NCBI GenBank assembly: GCA_002315535.1
Contig: DCHA01000007.1
Span: 1 to 20,831, forward strand
Origin: Firmicutes bacterium UBA1764
Lineage (GTDB): Bacteria; Bacillota; Clostridia; Peptostreptococcales; Anaerovoracaceae
Reading direction: 5' to 3'
DNA: 20,831 nucleotides
A program made the translations under genes and the position numbers. The notes under the pieces were generated by a model, which did no database searches, was not told the origin of the DNA, and was given only the letters and a program-made list of their open reading frames with translations. Of this stretch, positions 12,891 through 20,698 are shown piece after piece (within the stretch, counting starts at the first letter, position 1; the number at the start of each line of letters is the position of its first letter).

Positions 12891-14965
12891 TGAAAAGGGG
12901 TTTATATAGAAAGATGGGATGGTCAAACATCCGAAAAAACTACAGGTTCTTTGTTCCTCGAATTACCTCTGAGGCAGGGCTTTTAGCCTGCTTTTACATT
13001 TCGCTGACCTTAGCCTTTGATGATAGGCTTTCACAGGTAAAGGGCGGGACCTATATTCCTACATTTATGTTAATTGGAACGGCCGTTCTTGCCATTCTTT
13101 CGGCAGTATTGATGTTCTACACAAATAGCTTTCTGATGAAGCAGAGAAGGGCTGAATTCGGCGTATACAATATTCTGGGAATGGAAAAGAAGCATGTTGG
13201 AAAGGTCCTTTTCCACGAAAGCTTTCTTAGCAGTATTATTTCCATTTTAGGTGGTCTGGGCTTGGGAGTGCTTTTTTACAAGCTTTGCTCCTTGCTTATT
13301 TGTAAGCTGCTAAAGTCAAAAATAATTGTGGGCTTTTACTTTATTACTCCTAAAACGCTGGCGCTTGCGGGAGCCTTTTTCATTCTGCTTGATATACTTA
13401 CCTTCATCTACAACCGCATCGTTATATCGAGAATGAAGCCGGTTGAAATGCTGAAGAGCAGGTCTGCAGGAGAAAAGGAGCCGACAGTAAAATGGCTGCT
13501 GCTCTTAGTGGGAATTGCTGCGCTTGGTGCGGGTTACTTTATTTCAATTACAACCAAAAGTCCTTTACAGGCTCTGGAGCTTTTCTTTGTGGCTGTTGTG
13601 CTGGTAATTATTGGAACCTACTGTATTTTTGTAACAGGAACTACCTTTGTTCTTAAGCTTTTAAAGAAAAACGAAAGGTATTACTATAATAAAAAGCATA
13701 TGCCTTCTGTATCGGGGCTTCTTTTCAGAATGAAGCAGAATGCTGTTGGGTTAGCCTCTATTGCAATATTAGCTACGGGCGTTTTGGTAATGATTTCCAC
13801 TACTGTCAGCCTGTATTCCGGCTTACAGGGTACGCTTGATAAAAACTATCCACAGGATTTATATTTTTATGCACAGTATGAAAATACAGACGGAGTTAAT
13901 ACCTCGGTTCCTGCCGAGGAGCTTGAACGGATGGCCCGCAAGGCTGCAGATGATGTGGGGGTCAAAATTGAGTCTGTTGAAAATAACGACTATTTATCGG
14001 TTTCATATTACAAGGAAGGAAACAGATTGTATACCAAAAATGAGGTTGAAAATACCCTTAGTAAAACTGAAATCATGAATGGGATTGTGGATTGCATGTT
14101 CATAACAGAGGCCTCTTATACCGCGCTTACTGGAGAAACCCTAAGCCTTGGACGATATGAGCTTGGTGTATCAATGGTTTCTTCTCCTACTGGGAATTCA
14201 AAGGATGCCGATATGAGCGGGGAACTGGTCATTCATGGTAAAACCTACAAAATAGCTGAAAATATCGGTCTTTATCCGGTTAAGACTCAGATTCTTGCAA
14301 ATGGTTTTCCGGTTATGGGTTTTGTGGTAGCTGATGATGAGGCCATGAAAGAAATTTTTGAAGCTCAGAAGGCTGGATATGGTAAATATGCTTCGGAAAT
14401 GACGAACAGGATATGTGTAAGCTTTGTTGATAGAGAGAAGGCCTGCAAGGTAGGGGATGAGTTGACTTCGGAGATTAATTCGGAGCTTAATGCCTACCTT
14501 GACAGCATTGGATACGGGGACGCCTCGGCTGGTTATTCGATTGATACATATTGGGAAGCGAGAGAAGAGGTTACCGGAATGTACGGAACTCTCTTATTCT
14601 TAGGAATTCTTCTTGGAGCGGTTTGCCTCTTTGCAACAGTTCTGATAATATATTATAAACAGATTTCTGAGGGCTATGAGGATAGAGACCGTTTCCAGAT
14701 TATGGAAAAAATCGGAATGACCACTTCAGAAATAAAGAAGACCATCAACAGTCAGGTTCTGCTTGTATTCTTCCTGCCTCTTATAGTTGCAGGCATACAC
14801 ATAGTATTTGCCTATCCGATGCTCAGCAGGATGCTCAGGGTGCTGGCACTTTACAAGCCGACGCTATTCCTGACCTGCAGCCTGATTTCGTATGCGGTTT
14901 TCGCGGTTGTGTACATTTTGATTTACCTTGGAACCTCAAGGACGTATTATAAGATAATAAAATAA
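12890..14965 (+). CDS. Bce-type ABC transporter permease (FtsX-like, 691 aa)
   Basis: Ten hydrophobic segments with a large extracellular domain of about 220 residues between the seventh and eighth (roughly 310-545), the hallmark of BceB-type permeases. In this family the domain binds the peptide-target complex and passes information to the sensor kinase, which has no sensing domain of its own. The FtsX-like repeats sit at both ends: the first follows EFGVYNILGMEKKHVGKVLFHE, the second follows FQIMEKIGMTTSEIKKTI. It shares one base with the ATPase stop codon and is therefore coupled. Which peptide it recognises cannot be told from the sequence. Confidence 0.92.
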   Translation: MKRGLYRKMGWSNIRKNYRFFVPRITSEAGLLACFYISLTLAFDDRLSQVKGGTYIPTFMLIGTAVLAILSAVLMFYTNSFLMKQRRAEFGVYNILGMEKKHVGKVLFHESFLSSIISILGGLGLGVLFYKLCSLLICKLLKSKIIVGFYFITPKTLALAGAFFILLDILTFIYNRIVISRMKPVEMLKSRSAGEKEPTVKWLLLLVGIAALGAGYFISITTKSPLQALELFFVAVVLVIIGTYCIFVTGTTFVLKLLKKNERYYYNKKHMPSVSGLLFRMKQNAVGLASIAILATGVLVMISTTVSLYSGLQGTLDKNYPQDLYFYAQYENTDGVNTSVPAEELERMARKAADDVGVKIESVENNDYLSVSYYKEGNRLYTKNEVENTLSKTEIMNGIVDCMFITEASYTALTGETLSLGRYELGVSMVSSPTGNSKDADMSGELVIHGKTYKIAENIGLYPVKTQILANGFPVMGFVVADDEAMKEIFEAQKAGYGKYASEMTNRICVSFVDREKACKVGDELTSEINSELNAYLDSIGYGDASAGYSIDTYWEAREEVTGMYGTLLFLGILLGAVCLFATVLIIYYKQISEGYEDRDRFQIMEKIGMTTSEIKKTINSQVLLVFFLPLIVAGIHIVFAYPMLSRMLRVLALYKPTLFLTCSLISYAVFAVVYILIYLGTSRTYYKIIK

Positions 14966-15070
14966 GCGGTTCGATGATGCTTGAAACGAAAGATACCATA
15001 TGAGGGTCGCATGAGAGTTTGTATCAATTCTCCCGACCACGCAATGACAGCCTATAATAAGGAGAAACTC

Positions 15071-15742
15071 ATGTATAAAATCCTGCTGGTGGAAGACGAC
15101 TACTTCCTCGCCTTAGAAATGAAAAAGCGAATAGAGGACTACGGTAACTCTGTGAAAACAATAGAGGATTTTCAGCATGTGACTGAAGAATTTGTTGCCT
15201 ATCAGCCTGACCTTGTTCTTATGGACATAAAGCTTCCTTTTAAAGACGGGTATTATTTTACCGGCGAAATAAGGAAAATCTCCAACGTTCCGATAGTATT
15301 CATTTCCTCAGCCTCAGACGACATGAACATAGTAATGGCAATAAACATGGGCGGCGACGACTTCATTGCAAAGCCCGTCGAACCCATGGTACTCAACGCC
15401 AAGCTGCAGGCAATACTGAGAAGAACCTATGAGCTTTCGGACAACCTTAATACTATAGAGTTTTACGGAGCAGTCCTCAATATCAATGACAGCACAGTCG
15501 AGTATGAGGGGAAAAAGGTCGAGCTGACAAAAAATGAATTCCGAATTCTTCAGATGCTTCTGGAAAATCGCGGCAAAATTGTCAGCCGCGATGCCATGAT
15601 GATAAGGCTGTGGAACGACGACTGCTATGTTGAAGAAAATACCTTAACTGTAAATGTTACCCGTTTAAGGAAAAAACTGGAAGAAGAAAGCCTGACAGGC
15701 GTTATTCTGACAAAGCCGGGCAGGGGGTACATCATTCCATGA
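15071..15742 (+). CDS. OmpR-family response regulator (BceR-like)
   Basis: 223 residues. The receiver domain has acidic D9/D10, phosphoacceptor D52 in LVLMDIKLP, Ser in FISSAS and Lys in IAKPVEP. A C-terminal winged helix (about 128-223) ends in NVTRLRKKLEE...TKPGRGYIIP, typical of OmpR/PhoB regulators. It should receive phosphate from the kinase encoded next and activate the transporter genes. The ATG at 15071 follows AAGGAG; a possible 30-codon upstream extension has no site and is rejected. The gene lies 105 bp after the permease. That gap holds a possible hairpin (GGTCG...CGACC, about 15005-15043) and a TATAAT just before the ribosome-binding site, so a second promoter is conceivable but lacks a -35. 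Confidence 0.92.
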   Translation: MYKILLVEDDYFLALEMKKRIEDYGNSVKTIEDFQHVTEEFVAYQPDLVLMDIKLPFKDGYYFTGEIRKISNVPIVFISSASDDMNIVMAINMGGDDFIAKPVEPMVLNAKLQAILRRTYELSDNLNTIEFYGAVLNINDSTVEYEGKKVELTKNEFRILQMLLENRGKIVSRDAMMIRLWNDDCYVEENTLTVNVTRLRKKLEEESLTGVILTKPGRGYIIP

Positions 15743-16722
15743 GGATATTGAAGGACGTATTAAAGCGAAGAATGATAATAATAGTGTTGTGGGCGGTATT
15801 TGCAGTGGTTTTCTACGCAGTTTTCTCTTTGTACGAAATAATAGTCGAGCCGCTATACTATGCTTATGCTGTTACGCTCTTTATTCTCATAGTCTTCCTG
15901 TTTATAGACTTTATCAGAGAGTCCAGGCGCGCGGTTGATAGAGAATATGCCCTGAATGCGATAGCAACTGACCTTTCATACCTCCCCGAAGCAAGGTCTG
16001 CAGCGGAAGAAGACTACCAGAAAATGATAGAAAAACTTGGACGCAAAATGGAAGAGGTGGTTACGGACTTAAGCAGCGAGAAGCAGGATTATTTAGACTA
16101 CTATACCGCATGGGTTCATCAGATTAAGACTCCAATTGCAGTAATGAAATTTAAGCTGGCAGAGGATACTCCGGAAAATCGAAGCCTCAGAGCAGAGTTG
16201 TTCAGAATAGAGCAGTACGTCGATATGGCGCTTCAGTACATAAGACTCGGCAGTGAAACAAACGACCTTGTTGTGAAAGAGATTGACCTTGATGAGGTTG
16301 TCAGAGAATCTATCCGCAGATTTGCGCCTCAGTTCATAGAAAAAAAGCTGAGACTGGATTATATTCCAATTAATGTAAAGCTCGTTACCGACAAAAAGTG
16401 GTTTATGGTAATTCTCGATCAGATACTATCAAATGCAATAAAATATACTCCTGAAGGAACAATAAAAATTTATGCGAATGAGGATGCTCTGGTGGTTGCG
16501 GATAGTGGTATTGGCATTGCAAAGGAAGATATTCCGAGAGTTTTTGAAAAAGGCTTTACGGGAAATAATGGAAGGCTGGGAGAAAAATCCACGGGACTTG
16601 GACTTTATCTGGCAAAAAAAGCTGCCGATATGTTGGGGCTTAAGCTGAGTGCAGAAAGCCACGAAGGTGGAACAAAGCTGAAAATAGGCTGGAAGCAGGA
16701 AAGCTTCAATAGAGCTGATTAA
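15739..16722 (+). CDS. intramembrane-sensing histidine kinase (BceS-like)
   Basis: 327 residues. Two TM helices (about 12-31 and 41-58) are separated by only about ten residues, so there is no extracellular sensor domain. This is the intramembrane-sensing design of BceS-type kinases, which take their signal from the BceB-type permease. DHp: WVHQIKTPIAVMK with phospho-acceptor His127. Catalytic domain: N-box DQILSNAIKYTPEG, G1 ADSGIGI, F-box FEKGF, G2 STGLGLYLAKK. It overlaps the response regulator by 4 nt (ATGA), so the pair is translationally coupled. It is followed by the operon terminator. Confidence 0.93.
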   Translation: MRILKDVLKRRMIIIVLWAVFAVVFYAVFSLYEIIVEPLYYAYAVTLFILIVFLFIDFIRESRRAVDREYALNAIATDLSYLPEARSAAEEDYQKMIEKLGRKMEEVVTDLSSEKQDYLDYYTAWVHQIKTPIAVMKFKLAEDTPENRSLRAELFRIEQYVDMALQYIRLGSETNDLVVKEIDLDEVVRESIRRFAPQFIEKKLRLDYIPINVKLVTDKKWFMVILDQILSNAIKYTPEGTIKIYANEDALVVADSGIGIAKEDIPRVFEKGFTGNNGRLGEKSTGLGLYLAKKAADMLGLKLSAESHEGGTKLKIGWKQESFNRAD

Positions 16723-16761
16723 ACTTAGATTATTTGGAAAATGCAACAAATTAACAAAATC

Positions 16762-16798
16762 AAAAGGGCCTTGAGAGAGCAATCTTTCGAGGCCTTTT
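16762..16798 (+). terminator. intrinsic terminator of the Bce-like operon, GCAA tetraloop
   Basis: A 16-pair stem with one bulged G, AAAAGG(G)CCTTGAGAGA / TCTTTCGAGGCCTTTT, closed by a GCAA (GNRA) tetraloop and followed by TTTTG. The A-rich 5' side may let it work in both directions. Confidence 0.85.
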
Positions 16799-16839
16799 GT
16801 GGTGTCAACTACTGTTATCACTGACCCGTCGGAGGCTAA

Positions 16840-16874
16840 AAGGTGTCATAAATAATCGTTCCCATTGACACCTT
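16840..16874. repeat. 9-bp inverted repeat AAGGTGTCA-N17-TGACACCTT
   Basis: A perfect inverted repeat (16840-16848 with 16866-16874) in the 221-bp gap between the Bce terminator and the TetR promoter. A third GGTGTCA copy lies at 16800-16806. The half-site also appears as the -35 region of the STAS operon (TTGACACCTT on the minus strand at 9448-9439), which may be coincidence. Function unknown. Confidence 0.45.
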
Positions 16875-16944
16875 GTGGAATACTTTGCACTTAAGGCAGC
16901 CTGAGGTTACATCGTAAAATGAATTTTTTTATCGTTTCTAAAAA

Positions 16945-16986
16945 TTGACACTACAATAATATTTTGCTATAATGAACACTGTTCAT
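16945..16986 (+). promoter_or_regulatory. TetR/MFS promoter with overlapping palindromic operator
   Basis: TTGACA (16945-16950), 17 nt, TATAAT (16968-16973): a consensus sigma-A promoter. ATGAACA-C-TGTTCAT (16972-16986) is a perfect 15-bp palindrome that overlaps the -10 and the start point. That is where a TetR repressor would block transcription, so autoregulation of the repressor and the exporter is the simple reading. Confidence 0.85.
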
Positions 16987-17019
16987 AAAGGGTGAAGCAG
17001 AGTTGAAAAGAGAGGTCTT

Positions 17020-17565
17020 ATGCCAAAAATAATAGAAAATCTTAGTGCTGATATTATTGACGGAGCATTAAGAATAATAGAAAAAGAGGGAATTGAAAGA
17101 CTGAATATCAGGCGGCTTTCTGCGGAGCTTGGAATTGCGGCTTCAACTATCTACAACTACTATGAAAACAAGGAAGCAATAGTGGGAGCGGCAGCCATGG
17201 TGATGTGGAACCGGACTCTCGAGGCTATTGATGACCTTTGCAGCTCAGAAATGAGTGGGTTGGAAATTCTATCTGCAATAACCGTAAGGCTTAGAACCTT
17301 CTTCAAACCGTTGTTTCTGTTTCATGTATCTTCAATCAGCAGGGAAGGGTCCTCATCCGGATTGCCGGGACACCAGGAAAACTACAAAAATGTAATAAAA
17401 GACGAGCTTTCCACAAAAATTGAAGAAATGCTTGTGAGAAGGGGAAGCAGCACAAGCGAAGCAAAGCTATCGGCAGAGGTATTCGCGGGATTGATAATAG
17501 CCTGCATGCATAATGACGACCTTGATATGGAAAGCATAGCCTCTGCAATGAAAGTAATAATTTAA
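17020..17565 (+). CDS. TetR/AcrR-family repressor
   Basis: 181 residues. The N-terminal helix-turn-helix (about 11-52) contains the family signature LNIRRLSAELGIAASTIYNYYENKEAIV. The remaining helices form a ligand-binding and dimer domain that cannot be assigned a ligand. The ATG follows AGAGAGG at 4 nt. It is the first gene of a two-gene unit with the MFS exporter, which starts 41 bp downstream, and it follows a promoter overlapped by a palindrome. It therefore very likely represses itself and the exporter until the exporter's substrate binds. Confidence 0.9.
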   Translation: MPKIIENLSADIIDGALRIIEKEGIERLNIRRLSAELGIAASTIYNYYENKEAIVGAAAMVMWNRTLEAIDDLCSSEMSGLEILSAITVRLRTFFKPLFLFHVSSISREGSSSGLPGHQENYKNVIKDELSTKIEEMLVRRGSSTSEAKLSAEVFAGLIIACMHNDDLDMESIASAMKVII

Positions 17566-17606
17566 AGGGGATATACTATATATTAAACTTGAAGGAGAAT
17601 GACCAG

Positions 17607-19925
17607 ATGAATGAAACTATCAAGAAACCAATGAAAAAAGAACATCTTGGCTGGATAATGGCGATTTACCTGATAGGGCTTTTTGTAGGAGCTCTGAGCA
17701 CAGGAATAATTACGCCGGTCAGAACAATAATCCAGTCGTCTCTGGGAGTGGATGATCAGCTCGGAATATGGATGATTACCATTTATACCCTGTTTTATGC
17801 GGCGATTATTCCTATTGCGGGTAAGCTTGCCGACAGACACGGCAGAAAACTGGTATTTCTGATCAGTATCATACTCTTCGGTGCGGGGTCTGTTATCTGT
17901 GGACTATCTGCAGGAGCAGGCAGCTTTGCAATGCTCCTCATAGGCAGAGTTGTTCAGGCGATAGGTGCAGGAGGCATAATGCCAATTGCAACAGCAGAGT
18001 TTGGAACAAGCTTCCCTGAGGAAAAGCGCGGCATGGCGCTGGGCCTTGTGGGTGGTGTTTATGGTATTGCCAACGTCCTTGGAGCAACAGCTGGAAGTGC
18101 AATAATTGATATTTTCGGAACTGCCAACTGGGAGTGGATATTCTACATAAATGTGCCGTTCTGCATACTGGTAATAATTGGAAATATTATCTTCATTCCG
18201 AACCACAAGAGCGAGGCGGTTTATAAGATAGACAAATTTGGAACTCTCCTGATGACGGTGATTATTCTGGCTCTGCTTTATGGTCTTAAGAACATCGACT
18301 TCTTTGACTTCCTCAACTCTTTGACACAGACGGATGTTTATCCGTTCCTTATTCTGGCAATAATACTCATTCCGCTTTTTGTTCTGGTAGAAAAGAGGGC
18401 AGAAGACCCGATTTTCCATATGGAATATATGAAGAACAGCCAGATATTGGTTACCCTTATTATGGGACTCGTGGTTGGCTGCTCAATGATGGGAATGATA
18501 TTTATTCCTCAGTTTGCGGAAAATGCGCTTAAGATTTCTACGGGTAATGGCGGATATTTTATAATCATCTTAGGTTTGTTTGCCGGAGCGGCTTCTCCGA
18601 TAAGCGGTAAGCTTATAGACCGCTTTGGCTCAAAGCCTGTGCTTGGGGCGGGCTTCATTATTTCCATTGCAGGTGCCTTATATCTGGCATTCGTAGCAAC
18701 AAAATTTGTTAACCTGATTAATGTAATAATAAGCTTGATCCTCATAGGTCTTGGTCTGGGTCTCAGCATGGGGACACCGCTCAATTACATGATGCTCAGA
18801 CACACTAAGGACGAGGAAAGTAATTCAGCGCTTGCTACACTTTCTCTGATCAGGTCCATTGGTACTGCAATCGCACCGGCTATTATGGTTGGTTTTATCG
18901 CACAGGCTGGAGCAACAATGCAGGTTGACCTTATGGAAGCTCTTCCAGACATTCCTGAAATGCCGACGCTGGAACAGACGGCAGAGCTGCAGACTATAGT
19001 GGATGACCTCAGTGAAAGTGAGGAATTCCAGGAAATGATGGGCGATACTGACATTAACTCCATGCTCAATATGGACATGAATATGGATTTTGATATGACC
19101 TCTGGTGACAGTGATTTTGAGCTTCCTGATGACCTTTTGAAGGAGCTGCAAAACTCGGATGTAACTACTATTGTTCCTGCCTGCAAGGACATGGCGGAAT
19201 ATATGTTTGCGGCAAATACACCTGCGGTAATAGCTGATATTCAGGCCGGAATTCAGGAGGGAATTGACGGAATAGGCGACGGTATTAACGGAGTAAACTC
19301 CGGTATTACAGAGATGAAGTCTGGCATTAGCGAAATGGACAGCGGAAGCAGTGAGCTTAAGCAGGGAATAGCCGGTATAGGTCAGGGCATAACAGGTATG
19401 CAGTCAGGCCTTGCTCAGCAGGATGAGGCAATAGCCGGAATAAAGCAGGGCATTGCTGCTGCTGAGTCGGGTGCAATGGGACCAGTAAATCAGGAACAGG
19501 TAGACCAGATGAAGTCTCAGCTTGAACAGCTGACTGCTGCAAGAGACGAGCTGGCAGGAAAGCTCTCTCAGTCTCAGAGTCAGAAGCGTGAGATGGAAAG
19601 CGCATACAATCAGATGAATTCCGGTAAAAGTGAGCTTAATTCCGCAATTTCTCAGGCTGAGAACCAGCGAGACAAGATGGTGAGAGCTCAGGAATTAATG
19701 ATTGATATGAAGGATGATATTCCGGCCCTGTTCGATCAGGCAGAGTCTGATTACATGAAGGCGATTGATGCAGACAGCGATAAGATTGAAGGTGTTTACC
19801 AGAAAACACTCAATAAGGGGTTCAAAAATATGTTTATCTGCGTTGCGGTATTTAACATTATTGGCTTTATACTGCTGCTGTTCTATAAAGACGACAGAAA
19901 TATTGTGCGCAGAAAGGAAGATTAA
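17607..19925 (+). CDS. DHA2-type MFS multidrug exporter with large heptad-repeat insertion
   Basis: 772 residues against about 480 for normal 14-TM DHA2 exporters. Residues 15-435 hold thirteen TM helices with MFS motif A GKLADRHGRK (72-81) and the antiporter-type GxxxGPxxG region in degenerate form (GGVYGIANVLGATAG). A hydrophilic insertion of about 300 residues (440-740) follows, then one final TM helix (MFICVAVFNIIGFILLLFY). In this topology the insertion is extracellular. It contains a Met/Asp-rich patch (SMLNMDMNMDFDM), ten heptads of the form G-I-x-x-I-x-x and a Gln-rich coiled coil. Such G-x6 heptads are known from YhgE/Pip and MmpL-like proteins. The ATG at 17607 follows AAGGAG at 9 nt; the TTG six codons upstream overlaps that site. 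Confidence 0.88.
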   Translation: MNETIKKPMKKEHLGWIMAIYLIGLFVGALSTGIITPVRTIIQSSLGVDDQLGIWMITIYTLFYAAIIPIAGKLADRHGRKLVFLISIILFGAGSVICGLSAGAGSFAMLLIGRVVQAIGAGGIMPIATAEFGTSFPEEKRGMALGLVGGVYGIANVLGATAGSAIIDIFGTANWEWIFYINVPFCILVIIGNIIFIPNHKSEAVYKIDKFGTLLMTVIILALLYGLKNIDFFDFLNSLTQTDVYPFLILAIILIPLFVLVEKRAEDPIFHMEYMKNSQILVTLIMGLVVGCSMMGMIFIPQFAENALKISTGNGGYFIIILGLFAGAASPISGKLIDRFGSKPVLGAGFIISIAGALYLAFVATKFVNLINVIISLILIGLGLGLSMGTPLNYMMLRHTKDEESNSALATLSLIRSIGTAIAPAIMVGFIAQAGATMQVDLMEALPDIPEMPTLEQTAELQTIVDDLSESEEFQEMMGDTDINSMLNMDMNMDFDMTSGDSDFELPDDLLKELQNSDVTTIVPACKDMAEYMFAANTPAVIADIQAGIQEGIDGIGDGINGVNSGITEMKSGISEMDSGSSELKQGIAGIGQGITGMQSGLAQQDEAIAGIKQGIAAAESGAMGPVNQEQVDQMKSQLEQLTAARDELAGKLSQSQSQKREMESAYNQMNSGKSELNSAISQAENQRDKMVRAQELMIDMKDDIPALFDQAESDYMKAIDADSDKIEGVYQKTLNKGFKNMFICVAVFNIIGFILLLFYKDDRNIVRRKED
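19260..19469 (+). repeat. ten tandem heptad repeats encoded inside the MFS gene
   Basis: Ten consecutive seven-residue units, from GIDGIGD to GIAAAES, keep Gly at position 1 (Ala in the ninth), Ile/Leu at position 2 and mostly a hydrophobic residue at position 5. At the DNA level this is a degenerate 21-bp periodicity, so the repeat is old or under protein-level selection and not a recent slippage product. Confidence 0.8.
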
Positions 19926-19938
19926 GTTCTGATATGGG

Positions 19939-19979
19939 GGTGGTCCTGATGGCCACCTTCCTGATAGTTTTTGTTGACA
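19939..19979 (+). terminator. possible terminator after the MFS gene
   Basis: GGTGGTC (19939-19945) pairs with GGCCACC (19951-19957), including one T·G pair, around a 5-nt loop. The T-run (19968-19972) comes ten bases later, so termination may be inefficient. The run merges with the -35 box of the next promoter. Confidence 0.45.
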
Positions 19980-20002
19980 GAGAAGATATTAATCTTTATA
20001 AT
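19974..20002 (+). promoter_or_regulatory. promoter of the PerR-like gene with possible Per box
   Basis: TTGACA (19974-19979), 17 nt, TATAAT (19997-20002): consensus. On the reverse strand the -10 region reads TTATAAAGATTAATA (plus strand 19986-20000), 11 of 14 fixed positions of the Bacillus Per box TTATAATnATTATAA. Autorepression is therefore plausible. The start point would fall near 20010, which rules out translation starts upstream of that. Confidence 0.7.
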
Positions 20003-20060
20003 AACCCGTGCAAGGAAAATGTTTTTGGAAAAATCAGAAGAAAACGGAGATTATTTATTC

Positions 20061-20459
20061 ATGGTTGAACGAAGAAACACCATACAGAGGGAGCTTGTTC
20101 TTAATGCTGTAAGGGCAATGGGATGTCATGCGACTGCGGAGGAAATTTTCAATAAAATAGCAGAAGAGTATCCGACGATAAGCAAGGGCACCGTGTATAG
20201 AAATCTTAAAATTCTTGCTGAGTCCGGAAGCATAAAGAGGGTAGAAGTTCCGGAAGCGGCTGATTGCTACGACCATATCACATCTAATCACTACCATGTT
20301 CGTTGTATTAAGTGCGGCAGGGTTTTTGATGTTGATATGGATGAAATCTCTGACATCAGCGAAAAAATCAAAGATAAACGTGGTTTTTCATTTTTGGACT
20401 TTGATATAGTTTTTAAGGGTATTTGTCCAAAGTGCAGCGATTTAAAGAAGCTTGATTAG
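20061..20459 (+). CDS. PerR-like Fur-family peroxide-sensing repressor
   Basis: 132 residues: N-terminal winged helix, then the metal-binding dimer domain. All PerR regulatory-metal ligands are present with the spacing of Bacillus subtilis PerR (H37, D85, H91, H93, D104): here H23, D71, H77, H79, D90. The structural zinc site is C82xxC85 and C122xxC125. Asp at the last regulatory position favours PerR over Fur or Zur. Such proteins lose DNA binding when H2O2 oxidises the iron-ligating His. The ATG at 20061 is chosen because GGAG lies 11 nt upstream and the promoter's start point (about 20010) leaves room; an ATG at 20019 would have almost no leader. The spacer is long, so expression may be low. 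Likely targets in view are its own promoter and perhaps the AlkD-like gene. Confidence 0.87.
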   Translation: MVERRNTIQRELVLNAVRAMGCHATAEEIFNKIAEEYPTISKGTVYRNLKILAESGSIKRVEVPEAADCYDHITSNHYHVRCIKCGRVFDVDMDEISDISEKIKDKRGFSFLDFDIVFKGICPKCSDLKKLD

Positions 20460-20476
20460 GATATAGAGGTGAGATA

Positions 20477-20641
20477 ATGGGTACTTTGCTTGTAGTAATA
20501 TTAGTGCTTGCGCTGATTGTGCTTGTGCTGTCTATTATTTTCAGAATAATTGGCTTTACTCTTCATTCGATATTTAAGCACCCGCTTGCAACAGCCGTGG
20601 TTGTAATAATATTGCTTGTTTGTATAAATTTGTATAGATAA
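20477..20641 (+). CDS. small membrane protein, 54 aa
   Basis: The reading frame MGTLLVVILVLALIVLVLSI... has two hydrophobic segments (about 4-22 and 37-50) joined by a short basic/aromatic loop containing FKHPLA, and ends INLYR. Too short for most gene finders, it has a good ribosome-binding site (AGGTGA, 4 nt before ATG), starts 17 bp after the PerR-like stop and ends 6 bp before a strong terminator. This makes it very likely the second gene of that operon. No family recognised. A role in peroxide or metal stress at the membrane is only an inference from context. Confidence 0.7.
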   Translation: MGTLLVVILVLALIVLVLSIIFRIIGFTLHSIFKHPLATAVVVIILLVCINLYR

Positions 20642-20647
20642 ATATGT

Positions 20648-20697
20648 AAAAAAGCAATCAACAGGTGGTAAAAATTACCATTTATTGATTGCTTTTT
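20648..20697. terminator. bidirectional intrinsic terminator between convergent genes
   Basis: An outer stem of 13 pairs (AAAAAGCAATCAA / TTGATTGCTTTTT), an internal loop, then TGGTAA-AAA-TTACCA. T-tracts are present on both strands. It ends the PerR operon on the plus strand and the gene entering from the right on the minus strand, whose stop codon is only 2 bp away. Confidence 0.92.
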
Positions 20698-20698
20698 C

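Noticed and set aside
16429..16821. 130-codon minus-strand frame over the end of the kinase gene
   Set aside because: Overlaps well-defined catalytic motifs of the kinase and runs through the terminator.
17904..18419. 171-codon minus-strand frame inside the MFS gene
   Set aside because: Antisense shadow of a clear MFS transporter; Cys/His/Arg-rich composition typical of reverse-frame translation.
19260..19469. Recent tandem repeat expansion by slippage
   Set aside because: The 21-bp units differ strongly at the DNA level although the protein heptad holds, so it is not a microsatellite-like array.
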